Positions 33,801 to 44,057 of a stretch of 64,000 nucleotides of DNA are shown here, piece by piece. The stretch is taken from the NCBI GenBank assembly GCA_958510875.1, contig OY294068.1:161732388-161796387 (forward strand). Direction: 5' to 3'. The position numbers were made by a program, and so were the translations under genes. The DNA is from Endomychus coccineus. Its lineage: Eukaryota > Arthropoda > Insecta > Coleoptera > Endomychidae. A model generated the notes under the pieces. The model was not told the DNA's origin. It saw only the letters and a list, made by a program, of their open reading frames with translations, and searched no databases. Every line of letters begins with the position of its first letter. The first letter of the stretch is position 1.

Positions 33801-36573
33801 TAAAGAGATAAAATAGATCATTACGTCCCTTGAATCTTAAAATGAGAATTTTTGATACTCTTGCAGAAAATATATTTACTTGTGATAAATATTTATATTC
33901 AGAAAAATAAGATTATCCTTGTGCTCCAATAAAATACCATAATTACATTTGAAAATGGGTGTTTGAAATATCACTCGAAAACGGTCTATCGTGTCCAAAA
34001 ACAATTCAGTTATATGGTACTAGAGATTTGATCTGATTTGTTGAATTCAAAGAATAAATTTACCGAAACAACCATGAGTTTGTCGGGTGGTTTTGTATCC
34101 CCAATTTTTCTCAGAATCAGGTAGAAATATGTGCATCCCAGGTATTTGTGAGAAATCATCTTCCTCTCCTCCTGCTTCCAGTAGAAGTACCTTCCAATTT
34201 GGAACTTCCGTCAATCTACTGGATACAACAGATCCGGCAGAACCTCCTCCAACAACAATAAAATCGAACCTTCCATAATCTGGAAAAATCTTTGGTTTAT
34301 TGGAATTCCATGAAGAGTCACATATACAATACCTTTAGTGTCCAAATCCCCATTTCTTATATCACTTATTACTAGATCATTTTTTATATATCTGAATCAT
34401 TAATAAATCAGGTGATTGCATAGTTGATACCTTTTTTACACTTTGAATACACGAGAGGGAAACCTATAATGTTTGAAGAACATCGTGTGACCCAGCGGTG
34501 GGATGTTGGTAGAGGAAATAGGCATTCGAATTTTTTTTAAGGTTTGGAGGTTATAGGCATAGGGAGTTCCACAACTTCGCTGTTCGATAAAAAATGAAGT
34601 CTGGTAGGAAGAAGTTCGGCAGGTCTCGAGCTTGACAATGAAGGGGTGACTAGTTTGAGTTCGTCTAGACTATCTGGAATCTCTCGTGATGGAACTATAG
34701 GCGAAATTTCTGATGAACCCGGACCATGGAAATATCTATAAAAATGGAGAGATCTACTACTTTTCTATGATCTTTCAGAATGAACTCGTGAATGTTGCAT
34801 CATCAATCAAACGAATAGCTCTCTTCAGCGTATGTTTGGGAGCCGAACTCCAAACATGTAAACGGTACTCCAGGACAGGTCGAATCTGTGCTTTGTAGAT
34901 TTTGAGGAGCTGCTGGCCTGAAAACTAGCTCTCGGCACAGAATAGAAAACCAATTTTTGGTGAATAAGTTTACGCAATGGACCTCATACGATCGTCCCAT
35001 GAGAGGGTGCTTTTGGTGGTCATCTTGAGTATGGTTATGGAAGACTTTGTAGGAATAGTTGCACTTCTCGACGTCATCATATTGGGGATTGTGGGATCCG
35101 CCTTCCTGGAGAAGACCCAAGCTTGAGTTTTGATTGCATTAAACTCTACTAAATTAGCAGATCCCAATTTCGAAATCTGCCAGATCTCCATTAATTACGT
35201 CAACTTGTCTCTGTCTCGCTCCAATGGCTTAAGGGATGGTATAAGGGCTCTAGATGAGAAAGTAGTATAAAGTCATATCATCTGCAAAGCTATGGACAAA
35301 ACAGGTGGTCACTTCCAGAAGGTCGTTTATATGGAGTAGAAACTTAGTTGGTGCCAAGACAGATTCGTGCGGAACACCAGCGCTGATAGCCTTTGAATCG
35401 GAGGATACCCCGTCAACCACCACATGAAGGAATCTATCTGAGAGTAGGCGACAAAGTTGAGGCGTCAAACCATACGACGGAAGTTTCCCAAAAAAGCTGT
35501 TATACCAGACGCGGTCAAGTGATTCTCAGATATCCAATGATACAACTAAAGATTCCTCATGTTTTTCAACATATCTCTGCTATACATGTGATACGTAGGC
35601 AATCAGATCTCCTGTTGATCCCTACTGACGAAAGCTATATTGCGGGTCATTCAAGATTTGAAGCTGTCTAGGTAATGTATGAGCTCGATGTTGATTACTT
35701 TCTATATCACTTTAGAGATCACAGATAATAGTATAATGAGTCTATAATTGTTAGAAAGATCTTTGAATTAACATGTTCATATAATTAAGAGTGGCACAAA
35801 GTACCGAATAGTTATTACAGGATCTGCTCTAATAGGTTGCAGAAGGATTGCAGGTAATAAATGGGCAAGTTCATCCAGAACAATGCTCTGGATGTACACC
35901 ATGATGGGGAGTTTATCCTCACCAATGGAGCGATATCCTGAGTCGATAGAACTGAGCAAATTATCAAACAGCGCAGAAACCCAATAACTCGGTACTTAAC
36001 ACTGGAGTTCTGGGTCATATAGAGTCCAAGATCAACCTAGACAAATTCAGGATGAATGGTGTCTTGGTATGCATAATGCAAAGATGCGTGACGGGTTACT
36101 TCAAATTCAGCAGCCATATAAGAATAATTCCCTTGATGAATATTGGGACGTGTAGACTCTGCAGACAAATGGAGGAAACTCCGCTACATTTGCTCACTGA
36201 ATGCGGCTCTACACTCCTCCCAAGAAGCAAATATTCCGGAACATGCAACACCTTTGGAGTGGGGGGAAATGATAATCTTTCTGAAGGGTTCGAAGCTCAC
36301 GAGTGAACTATAAAACAGTATCAGAAGTGTATCAGAAGTAATAATGTTATCCATTCAAAATACAAACCGAATGTTATAAAACTACTTACCATATATAGAA
36401 TTATCTGTTATATTTTGGAAGAAGTCACCATTATCTGTCCTTGCCTTATAGGACCCTGCATCTTGTATACCACGTTGTATTAGTTTTTCGTAGTATTCCA
36501 CTTTCAAGTTCTCGAATTCGCTTCGGCATTCGATTATACCTAATATTACGAATAACAAAGATCTTATCAACAT
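29382..36573 (-). CDS. GMC oxidoreductase gene C (glucose dehydrogenase-like), three exons
   Basis: join(36573-36390, 34279-34064, 30847-29382) is open throughout and encodes 621 aa, close to the usual 600-630 of insect GMC enzymes. In order: signal peptide MLIRSLLFVILGIIECRS; EYYEKLIQRGIQDAGSY; FAD motif GGGSAG at about residues 72-77 with LLLEAGG; PYARGKVLGGSGGINGLIYARG; SGGAINSPQLLMLSGIGP (second GMC signature); and the active-site pair His548 (AYHMSSTAKMG) and His592 (GHTNAAAF), 44 residues apart as expected. Both catalytic positions are intact, so an active secreted FAD-dependent alcohol or sugar oxidoreductase is likely. The start is fixed because an in-frame stop (TGA or TAA) lies just upstream of ATG 36573. 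Intron 1 is 2.1 kb and intron 2 is 3.2 kb. The substrate cannot be read from sequence. Confidence 0.92.
30848..31936. other. Gene C intron 2, distal part: nothing recognised
   Basis: AT-rich intron. GAGGGCAAGGTGAAAA near 30887 resembles a mariner terminus but has no partner. No coding motif seen. Confidence 0.45.
31937..32928. mobile_element. Palindromic MITE-like element (~1 kb)
   Basis: The left end AAATAGTATATTAAAGAACG and the right end (complement of CGTTCTTCAATATACTATTT) are inverted repeats. The inversion continues for roughly 400 bp, through GAGTTTCCTAAGACTCG, GGTGGTTGGTAACATC and GCGATCACAGAACC on opposite strands. Within each arm is a second small palindrome, ACGAGTGGCGAAGCCACGAG. 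The centre (about 32330-32630) is also partly inverted (ATAATTCCGCATCAAGCTCG and its complement). There is no transposase. It lies in gene C intron 2. Confidence 0.75.
32945..33960. repeat. Tandem duplication of a ~430 bp unit
   Basis: Unit 1 (about 32945-33370) and unit 2 (about 33385-33960) share AATTATACTCTATG.TACATT, GGTTAACATAATGTATTTCA, the phrase TTGTTTTATACTGAC and CAATAAAATACC. Unit 2 is longer because it contains a ~230 bp insertion at 33484-33713. No coding was seen. Confidence 0.75.
33484..33713. mobile_element. Small MITE inside the tandem unit
   Basis: Inverted ends ATAGAGATCATATA and TATATGATCTCTAT are flanked by the direct repeat GGTTGACTCC (8-10 bp, the exact edge being ambiguous). 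Unit 1 of the surrounding duplication gives the empty site. The element is GC-richer than its host and non-coding. The 8 bp minimum target duplication would fit a hAT-like element, but the termini are not typical hAT ends. Confidence 0.65.
34064..34279 (-). CDS. GMC gene C exon 2 (FAD-binding)
   Basis: 216 nt with acceptor TTTTTCCAG and donor GTAAATTT, phase 1 on both sides. It encodes DYGRFDFIVVGGGSAGSVVS, WKVLLLEAGG and SQIPG...NWGY. The Ser-to-Ala change in GGGSAG is compatible with FAD binding. Confidence 0.92.
34640..36020 (-). pseudogene. LINE reverse transcriptase pseudogene (Jockey/CR1-like)
   Basis: The minus strand reads in pieces: NNYRLIILLSVISKV (RT motif 1-2), HVVVDGVSSDS followed by GVPHESVLAPT, SFADDMTLYY (catalytic box ADD, near 35275-35290), ISKLGSANLVEFNAIKTQ, then STLSWDDRMRSIA and QLLKIYKAQIRPVLEY. 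This is the order of a Jockey-superfamily or CR1-like RT and thumb. Many stops and indels break it. It fills most of gene C intron 1. A shorter relative is at 58255-58960. Confidence 0.7.
36040..36305 (+). pseudogene. LINE ORF2 C-terminal fragment
   Basis: The plus strand encodes CVTGYFKFSSHI...CRLCRQMEETPLHLLTECG, the knuckle and ET..HLL..C block that follows RNase H in I/R1-type LINEs. It is open to a stop at 36306. The upstream portion is missing. Confidence 0.6.
36390..36573 (-). CDS. GMC gene C exon 1 (signal peptide)
   Basis: Encodes MLIRSLLFVILGIIECRS, then EFENLKVEYYEKLIQRGIQD and NITDNSIY. The donor ATG|GTAAGT is at 36389 in phase 1. An in-frame stop upstream makes ATG 36573 the start and supports the equivalent Met in genes A and B. 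Confidence 0.9.
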
Positions 36574-36628
36574 GGTTTACTCATCCATACTAAAATTTAT
36601 TCAACGCTACATCAGTTTATGTTCGTAC

Positions 36629-36636
36629 ATATATAT
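36629..36636 (-). promoter_or_regulatory. Possible TATA element of GMC gene C
   Basis: TATATAT about 56 bp upstream of the start ATG, at the position corresponding to the TATAAAT elements of genes A, B and D. Weaker because the sequence is simple AT. Confidence 0.3.
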
Positions 36637-37105
36637 TATGTTAAACCTTGAAGCATTTATGAATTTGAATTTATGCAAAAGTAAGTTATCTCCTAATGTT
36701 ATATGATAATATCGTATCAGGCAATCAACCTCATAAACGAAATATTCAATTCAACGTACTGATAGTAATGTATGTTACACTCGGAATTGGATAATTCAAG
36801 ACGAATAAGTAAACACTAATTTAATCACTTTATCTATATTAATAATTTTTATTTTTCCACTATTTTGCGAAAAATATGTCTGTTTACATTATTTTAAAAT
36901 AGGAACGTAGGCATTTCCTAAATGATGTGTAAAGAGATCCTTTAACCACAACCCGACCCATTTGCTTAAGGAATTCACTTCGTCTGAGATGTGCTTGGTT
37001 GTACCTTGCGACATGTGTTTGGTTGTACTTTAGGACATGTCCGAGGGTACAATCAATGATTAACACGCTATTTCTCTTGTAGGTAACTATTTATGTATCT
37101 AACTT
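36637..37105. other. Intergenic, nothing recognised
   Basis: Upstream region of gene C. It contains two close copies of TTGGTTGTAC (about 36987 and 37020) within an imperfect 30 bp repeat. No coding motif. Confidence 0.4.
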
Positions 37106-37109
37106 TCCA

Positions 37110-38560
37110 TATGGGCAGGAGTGCTGTTGGAAGAAAGAGAGTGAAACCTGATGCAGTGGCTTTGGAAGCAGCCGTTAATGATCTCTTGACTCGACCTCTC
37201 TGAGAAGTAGCAATAATCTATAACGTATCAAAAAGCACAATCAACAGGCTTTTGAAAAAACATAAGCTATCTGGTAAAACGGACTTCAAATATGAAGCCA
37301 GCAATGCTACAAAAACAGTATTCACAATGAGCAAGACGAAGTGCTTCTTTCATATATTTTGAAGGCTTTGCAATGGAATTTTGCCGTAACTGTAGAAGAA
37401 ATGAAAAAATTAGCTTTTCAGTATGCAAAAGCGAACAAATTCAAGTATCCAGATAAATAGAACGAAAATGAATCGCCTGGTGAACCTGTAGAAAGTCATA
37501 CAAAAGGAGAATAGCTCTTAGAAAACCACAGTCTACTAGCCTAAGTCGAATGGCTTCTTCCAATCAACCGAATGTAGAAATGTTCTTTGATAAGCTTCGA
37601 GAAATTTATTCAAGGTACACTTTGCAACCTCAAAATGTGTGGAATCTTGACGAAACAGCTGCCATACAGTTCACAGACCATCACGTGTCATTGGTGATAT
37701 AAAGTCCAAACAAATTGGTGCAGCTACTTCAAGGGAAAGAGGTATAAATGTTACCATGATTGCGCGTGTCAGTGCTGTGGGAACATTTGTCACTCCAGGC
37801 ATCGTCTTTTCACTTGTTCGTTTTAAGGAACATATCATATCGAGTTGCCTGCGGAGATGACGAACAGGTCATACCCTGCAACAGCACTTACAGTAACTGA
37901 AATCCAACAATCAGATGCTCCCACGGAGATAAATAACATCACACAACAATCAAATGATGAGAAACCTTCGACAAGTGGTATGTTGAAACCATCGATACTT
38001 CTGAGTCATGAACAGATGCGCCCATTTCCTAGGGCCAGCCAGGAACTCTTTTTAAAAGGGAAGAAAACCTGAGACGTGCATGATTGCCTCAGACACGCCG
38101 GAGAAGCAGCATACAGAAAGAAAAAAGTAGGAAAGGCAAGACGTGCGCCAAGAGAGCAGCTGTCAGGATAGTTAAGAGAGTTGTAGAATCTAATGAAGAA
38201 TCATCAGAACTAGATGATGGCTCTGGTGATGAAGATAATAGCTCTGGTGATGATAATTTCTGAGATTTTTCTCCTCTGGAGATCACACAGAGTGTGGATA
38301 GTTGGGTTCTAATCAAGTTTGATGTCAGTTGCAGAACAACAGGGCATGTGTACTATGCTGGGACAGTGGTAGTAGATGCAGAGCTTGATTTTACTATCAC
38401 ATTTTTTCGGACGCAAAGAAATCATTTTGTTTTTTATACTGTGGACGACATAAGTAGTGTAAGCCGCAGTAGTGTAGCTAAAGTGTTTCCCTTTCTACAA
38501 TACGGCGTGGCTTCCATTCGTTCAACATTAAACTCCCATATAATCTCAATTTGAAATAAT
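37110..38560 (+). pseudogene. pogo/Tigger-like transposase pseudogene
   Basis: The N-terminus starts MGRSAVGRKRVKPDAVALEA and includes a CENP-B-like helix-turn-helix (YNVSKSTINRLLKKH). Then come MEKLAFQYAKANKFK-type sequence, FFDKLREIYSRYTLQPQNVW, the first catalytic Asp region NLDETA, and RERGINVTMIARVSAVGTFV. The middle part with DNHxSH is missing. After it come RPFPRASQ and a C-terminal WVLIKFDV...YYAGTVV region, found at the end of many insect pogo-like proteins. Stops and frameshifts occur throughout. It is inactive and lies between gene D and gene C. Confidence 0.75.
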
Positions 38561-38930
38561 TATCAGTATGGAAGAGAGTTTAAAAATGCCAAATAAAAGT
38601 TCAGTTTCATTTTTATACTATAAAATCAACATTGTTCGATTATTTCAGTGTCCCATGGTGAACCCAACTTTGTCAGAAGGTTGAACCACTGGTTTTGCCT
38701 TTGGGCAAAAAACACCAGCTGGTAAAATGATTATTAATGGTGTATTCACTGAAGATGACATGATTGTTCTTCAGCGAAAAGTTGCTTGAAGTTATTACGA
38801 GTAGAGGAGTAGAAAATAGACTTATTCGAATGGAACGTTTTCGTACAAAAAATATAAATGATGAAAATGTAACAAGGTGCAACTCTTTCCCCTATAGTAC
38901 TGAATATAGAGAATAAATGCACTAGAGATA

Positions 38931-41168
38931 TACAGGGTGTCCTCGAACTGCGTGGCTAAAATAAAACCGAAGATTCTTTGATTCGAAAAAAATTTGATGA
39001 GCCTTTTTACTTTTGCCTCAAGTGTCTTGTTTACCCGGTAGAGGGCTTCAAAATTGCAAAAATAATTTTGTTTTTTCGGTACAACTTGAGAACGTGAGAA
39101 AGAACTTTTACAATATTTAGCAGGTGAGTTACTGTCAGTAATGGCCATTTTTGAGAGTGGACCACAGAGCCTTAGAGACCATAGAATTGGCTCAAACTTG
39201 AGGATGTAACGGGAAAAGTGTGCAGAACTTTTTTGTGGTCAATGTAATTCACTCGATATTTTTTAGGTAGGTAGCTCATCTAATTTGAAAACTTTTCTTA
39301 CTCTTAGAAAATTTTGATAAAATCAACGGATTAGCTTGAAAAAATTAATTTTCGAGTCTCTGCAATTTTGGCTTACTAATTTTACTTGATTAAAATACCT
39401 TAGTTGCCTTTGCTTTTCTAATGTCATTTTGGCATTTGAAGAATTTTTCCTCAAAACTGTCAGTTTTTACTTTGCTTTCCGTAAAAATTTTATAAAATTA
39501 TGGCTCAAAATTTCACTAACACTGAAATGGTTGATATGTTATTGATTTATGGACTTTGTCGTTGCAATGGCCGGAGAAGGGAAAGATATCCGCATCGCAG
39601 AATTCCAAATCGTCAAACCTTCGCGAAACTGGCAAATTTGAAGCAAATCGCAGAGAAACTGGACGCAGACGGACAAGAAGGACGTTAGAGCTCGAAGAAG
39701 CGATACTGGAAGCGGTTGAAACTGAACCTGGGATAAGCACACTACGTTTGGGACTTCGTATTGGAGCCTCAAAATCATTAGTTCATAATGTACTGAAAGA
39801 AGAACTGTTGTATCCCTATCATATTAAAACAGTTCAAGACTTATTGCCCATGGATCCAGGTCATCGGCTAGATTTCTGTCGGCTTATTGTCCAAAGACAA
39901 AACGCAAACCCCAATTTTTGTAGAAGAATTCTGTTCACGGTCGAAGATACTTTCACGAGATGTGGTTCCATAATGAACATTTCTATGCTGATGAAAATCC
40001 TCATGAAACGGAAGTTACATATTTTCAGAATCAAACTAAAATCAATGATTGGGTTGGAATTGTGGATAACTGTATTATTGGCCCTACCGTTATACCCGAT
40101 CGATTCAACGGGGAGAACTACTTGAACTTTTTGGAACAAAGGCTACTTGAACTGTTGGAAGACTTGCCCTTACACATTCGTCGTGGCCTGGTTCATCCAT
40201 GATGGTGCACCTCCTCATTTCACATTAGCTGTGAGGCGACATTTGAATGCGGAATATCCAGATCGCTGGATAGGTAGAGGACACGATGCACCAGTGAACT
40301 GGCCGGCCCGCTCCCCTGATTTGACGCCCTGCGACTTCTTTCTTTGGGGCGCTTTGAAGTCGAAAGTTTATGCAGCTCCAGTAAACACACGAGAGGAATT
40401 GTTGCAACGAATTAATCATGAAGCGGATTTATTGAAGAATGATCCTGAAGTACTAGCCAGAGTTCAATCCAATTTCTTGAAACGAATTAATTTGTGTATT
40501 CAGGAAAATGGGCAACATTTCGAACAATTTATATTGTTTTTATTATTCGTGTTTTACCGAGATATTAACCATTTCAGTGTTAGTGAAATTTTGAGCCATA
40601 ATTTCATAAAATTTTTACGGAAAGCAAATTAAAAACTGACAGTTTTGAGAATAAATTCTCCAAATGCCAAAATGATATTAGAAAAGCAAAGGCAACTAAG
40701 GTATTTTAATCGAGTAAAATTAGTAAGCCAAAATTGCAGAGACTCGAAAATTATTTTTTTCAAGCTAATCCGTTGATTTTATCAAAATTTTCTAAGAGTA
40801 AGAAAAGTTTTTAAATTAGATAAGCTATCTACATAAAAAATATAGAGTGAATTACATCGACCACAAAAAAGTTCTGGACACTTTTCCCGTTACATCCTCA
40901 AGTTTGAGCCATTTCTATGGTCTCTAAGGCTCTATGCTCCGCTCTCAAAAACGGCTATTATTGACAGTAACTCACCTGCCAAATATTGTAAAAGTCCTCC
41001 ATCACGTTCTCAAGTTATACCGAAAAAACAAAATTATTTTTGCAACTTTGAAGCCCTCTACCGGCTAAACAAGACACTTGAGGCAGGAGTAAAAAGGCTC
41101 ATCAAATTTTTTTCGAATCAAAGAATCTTCGATTTTATTTTAGCCACGCAGTTCGAGGACACCCTGTA
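38931..41168 (+). mobile_element. Mariner-superfamily element with ~600 bp terminal inverted repeats
   Basis: The ends are TACAGGGTGTCCTCGAACTG and its inverted copy at 41149-41168, with TA at both edges, the target duplication typical of the IS630-Tc1-mariner superfamily. The inverted repeats run 38931-39538 and 40561-41168, about 608 bp each. They take in the start codon and first dozen or so codons of the transposase. The allelic-type empty site is at about 7035 in the duplicate block. Its transposase is broken. Confidence 0.88.
39501..40632 (+). pseudogene. Mariner-superfamily transposase pseudogene
   Basis: Pieces in three frames read in order. They are an N-terminal helix-turn-helix (MAQNFTNTEMVDMLLIYG); a second HTH (LGLRIGASKSLVHNVL); the first catalytic region, FTVEDTF, where related proteins have FTDE, so the first Asp appears replaced by Val; INDWVGIVDNCIIGP; the second Asp in IHDGAPPHF; and the third in ARSPDLTPCDFFLWG. 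About 43 residues separate the last two Asps. Frameshifts lie near 39690, 39955 and 40190. The reading frame then runs into the right inverted repeat, so its end is antisense of its own start. Catalytically dead. Confidence 0.8.
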
Positions 41169-41437
41169 TATTCATTGAAAGAATTTAGTTCCCTCTTGCA
41201 GATAAATATCTACCGTCCGCTGTTTTTTTGGGGCACGAATTTATATTCTTTGACGAATAGGTTATTGAACTATTATTGAATAGATACATTCAGTAATTAA
41301 AATGGTTTGTTTTTGCATTTCATGGTTGATTTTTAATTCTTTATTTAAATATTGAAATGGTCTTTACTTGTTGGAAATCCATTTTATTACAATTCTTATA
41401 GAAAATACCAAAATAAACTTCTATCATAACAATAAAT

Positions 41438-41478
41438 AAAAAACATGTTTCGCCACACAGTGGCTTCTTCAGATGAAC
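41438..41478 (-). ncRNA. Hammerhead-like ribozyme motif (minus strand)
   Basis: On the minus strand CTGAAGA (41472-41466) is followed by a perfect stem II, GCCAC/GTGGC around TGT. Next come GAAA and CATGTT, giving a short stem III (ACATGT) with predicted cleavage after 41442. Stem I pairing is not supported by the flanks. It lies just past the 3' side of a minus-strand PLE fragment. About 100 bp containing it is absent from the duplicate at about 7245. Confidence 0.5.
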
Positions 41479-41515
41479 AGTGGTACTTAAATATATTATA
41501 TTACAAAGGTATTAT

Positions 41516-41518
<3 letters not shown>

Positions 41519-41566
<48 letters not shown>

Positions 41567-41570
41567 TATA
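41519..41570. repeat. (TA)n microsatellite
   Basis: Uninterrupted alternating T and A for about 42 bp, then a single C and more TA. Confidence 0.95.
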
Positions 41571-41599
41571 TTCTTAATGATAATGAATTCACATTATTA

Positions 41600-42410
41600 T
41601 TATCACAAAGGGAATTAAATCTTATAATTGATTTGCGACAGGTTGTTCACGTGAAAAGAGATTTAGAAACGGAGACTATGAAAAATCTATCTGGTGACCT
41701 GTCTCTAACAAATGTTTGGCATAATGGGAGTCAAGTTTGTTATTCCTATAACTCCCAAAATGGCATAATATACTTTGGTAAAATCTCGAATGACACAAAA
41801 AGTTAATTAAACAATACGAATCTAAATACTTTTTTCAAAAGTACTAACAAACTAGGTGAAAATTTGATAATATGAATGTCAAGAAAAGGAAGCTGGTTAT
41901 TTTGTTTCTTAATCTACAGTGAATTTCATTGAATCAAATTGGTTATTAAGCATGTTTAAAAAACTATTTGGAAAAACTCTCCATTCATAATTGCGAAAAT
42001 TATTGGCACATCTGTGCCAAACATTTGGAAACTGATTTAATTTTGATTTCAAGGAGGTTTCAAGTTCGCTTAGAAGAATATTGGTTAGAAAAGGGGAGCC
42101 CGGATTGATAATTGTACATCCTCTTGTTTGTTTATAGAACTTTTTGTTAAAAGTGAAATAATTTTGCTTCATACATAAAGATGAAAGGATCAAATATGTT
42201 TGTAACGGAGATGTTAAAATTTGAAACCCATTCCTCTAGAATGTTCTTCGACTCAAGAATTGGGAATGTTTGTGAATAGTGAAACAACATCAAATCAAAG
42301 TATGGTATCACAAGGTTCAAGTTTGGAATCTTTAAATTTTGCAACCAAAGAATTGTTTACAGACAAACTTGGTGCGGAGTTGGAAGCTACTGAAATCCAT
42401 TTTGTTTTCT
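41600..42410 (-). pseudogene. Penelope-like RT fragment (minus strand)
   Basis: The minus strand gives SKLEPCDTIL then FDVVSLFTNIP (RT motif), ILEEWVSNFNISV, YFTFNKKFYKQTRG, SPFLTNILLSELETSLKSKL and NQFPNVW. The catalytic Y-x-D-D box is mutated to CANN. It is close in sequence to the PLE split at 51.8 and 56.0 kb. It lies immediately downstream of gene D. Confidence 0.75.
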
Positions 42411-42418
42411 TATTTAGT

Positions 42419-42462
42419 TTACTCTCATCATGGCTACTTGGTAGCTGAAAGGTCTAGAGTAC
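42419..42462 (+). ncRNA. Degenerate hammerhead ribozyme motif
   Basis: The homologue of 8083-8126. Stem II GGCTAC/GTAGCT and GAAA are kept, but the core is CTCATCA instead of CTGATGA and the stem III pairing is lost. Inactive by inference. Confidence 0.45.
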
Positions 42463-42606
42463 ATTGATACTGGATAAGGGTGATTATTTCCTACTTATTA
42501 GTGTTATAGTGTTACCACAGTTACGACCCCTATTACTGTATTAAAATCAAACTTCAATAAGTACGCTTTCAATTTTTTAACCTATTTTCAATAATATATT
42601 TGGTTG

Positions 42607-44057
42607 CTATAGAACGCCATGTTCCTTCTTTATCATATCAGCAGCTTTCTCTCCTATCATAAAAGCAACAGCATTTGTATGACCTGAAATTGTATCTGGC
42701 ATAATACTACAATCGACAACCCTCAAATTGTTCACCTCGTGCACTTTGAGTTCGTGATTGACAACCGCCAGAGGGTCATCAACTGAACCCATTTTTGCAG
42801 TTGAAGACATATGGTAACTATTGAATGCCAGGTGTCTGATTGCACAATACCAGAAGTCTTTTGTGTTGAAAGTAAACTCTTCACATATCTTCAGAGGAAG
42901 AAATAGTTTGGCATTGTATTTTCTGAATGCTTTGGTATCAGTCAAATTAATAGCAAATCGTATGCTTTGATATAAATCCTCGATATCTTCTTCAAACGCG
43001 AATAAGCTTATATCAATGTTTGGGAAATCTAATGAACTATTCGATTTCAATGTGATTTTGCCTGTCGATCTAGGATGGAGGAGAATAGCACTTAGTATGA
43101 AATCGGTTTTGATTTTAAGAGAGTTTAAACATGGAGTGATTGAATTGTTATAATTTCTAGGTGATTGTATGTCGCCTTCTTTCCCTGTTGGAGGTACAAT
43201 CACAATTTCAACATCAGGGAGTCCCGATGAAGAGTTTTTAAGATTCACAAAACTGACGCTTTTAGAGTTAAAGGATGTCGTCAGTATGCCTCTACCTACT
43301 AAGTAATCTTTGATCATTTTTCTCAAACCTATAGTTTTTTCTGTATAATTTGTTCTGAAGTAGATGTGTGTGAAAGCTATGTGATCTCTCATATATTGAC
43401 CAACAGGTAAATTTTTGAATATCTCAATGTTATGCTTTCTAAGTTCTTGTTCCGGGCCAATGCCAGATAACATCAACAACTGCGGACTGTTTACGGATCC
43501 TCCACAAATTATTGTTTCCTTTCTGGATATTGCTTTATATTTTCGACTGTTTCTGACAAATTCTACACCATATGCCCCATTGGATTCTTTGTCCAACAGA
43601 ATTTTGATAACAAATGCATTGGTGGTGACATTGAAATTTTTCCTATTTCTAGATGGTTCAATATAACTATTTGCTCCACTAACACGTTTGCCATTCAATA
43701 TGTTCGTTTGAAATTTTCCAACACCTATCTGATTGGCGCCATTGTAATCTATTTCTTTGTAACCCAATTCAACGTGGGCATCAGCAAAAACTTTCTGAAA
43801 AGGAGATTCTGGAGTACTATAAGCGTTATTCAAAGGACCCGCGAATCCATGGTACTTATCGTCGCCATCTTCTATTTGTGAATTTTCAGACTTCTTGAAA
43901 TATGGCAGGACGTCTTTGAAAGACCATCCGGGATTTCCTAATCGTTCCCATTTGTTGTAATCTTCTTCGTGGCCTCTAATATTAACTAGTCCATTGATGG
44001 CTCCCGATCCTCCTAGTACCTTTCCACGAGCGTACGGGCACTTTTTATCTACCATAC
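42607..44057 (-). CDS. GMC gene D exon 3
   Basis: The acceptor TTTTTCATAG precedes GTATGGTAGAT; the first base completes Gly, giving GMVDKKCPYARGK. The open frame continues upstream into the intron to 44244, but that part is not homologous to the family and is excluded. Confidence 0.92.

Larger units (their letters stand above)
38575..42690. repeat. Duplicated block, copy 2 (partner 6640-8365)
   Basis: This is the source-like copy: it continues into the intact last exon of GMC gene D, whereas the partner stops 86 bp into that exon. It contains the 38931-41168 transposon insertion. Shared parts are 38575-38930 and 41170-42690. Confidence 0.8.
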
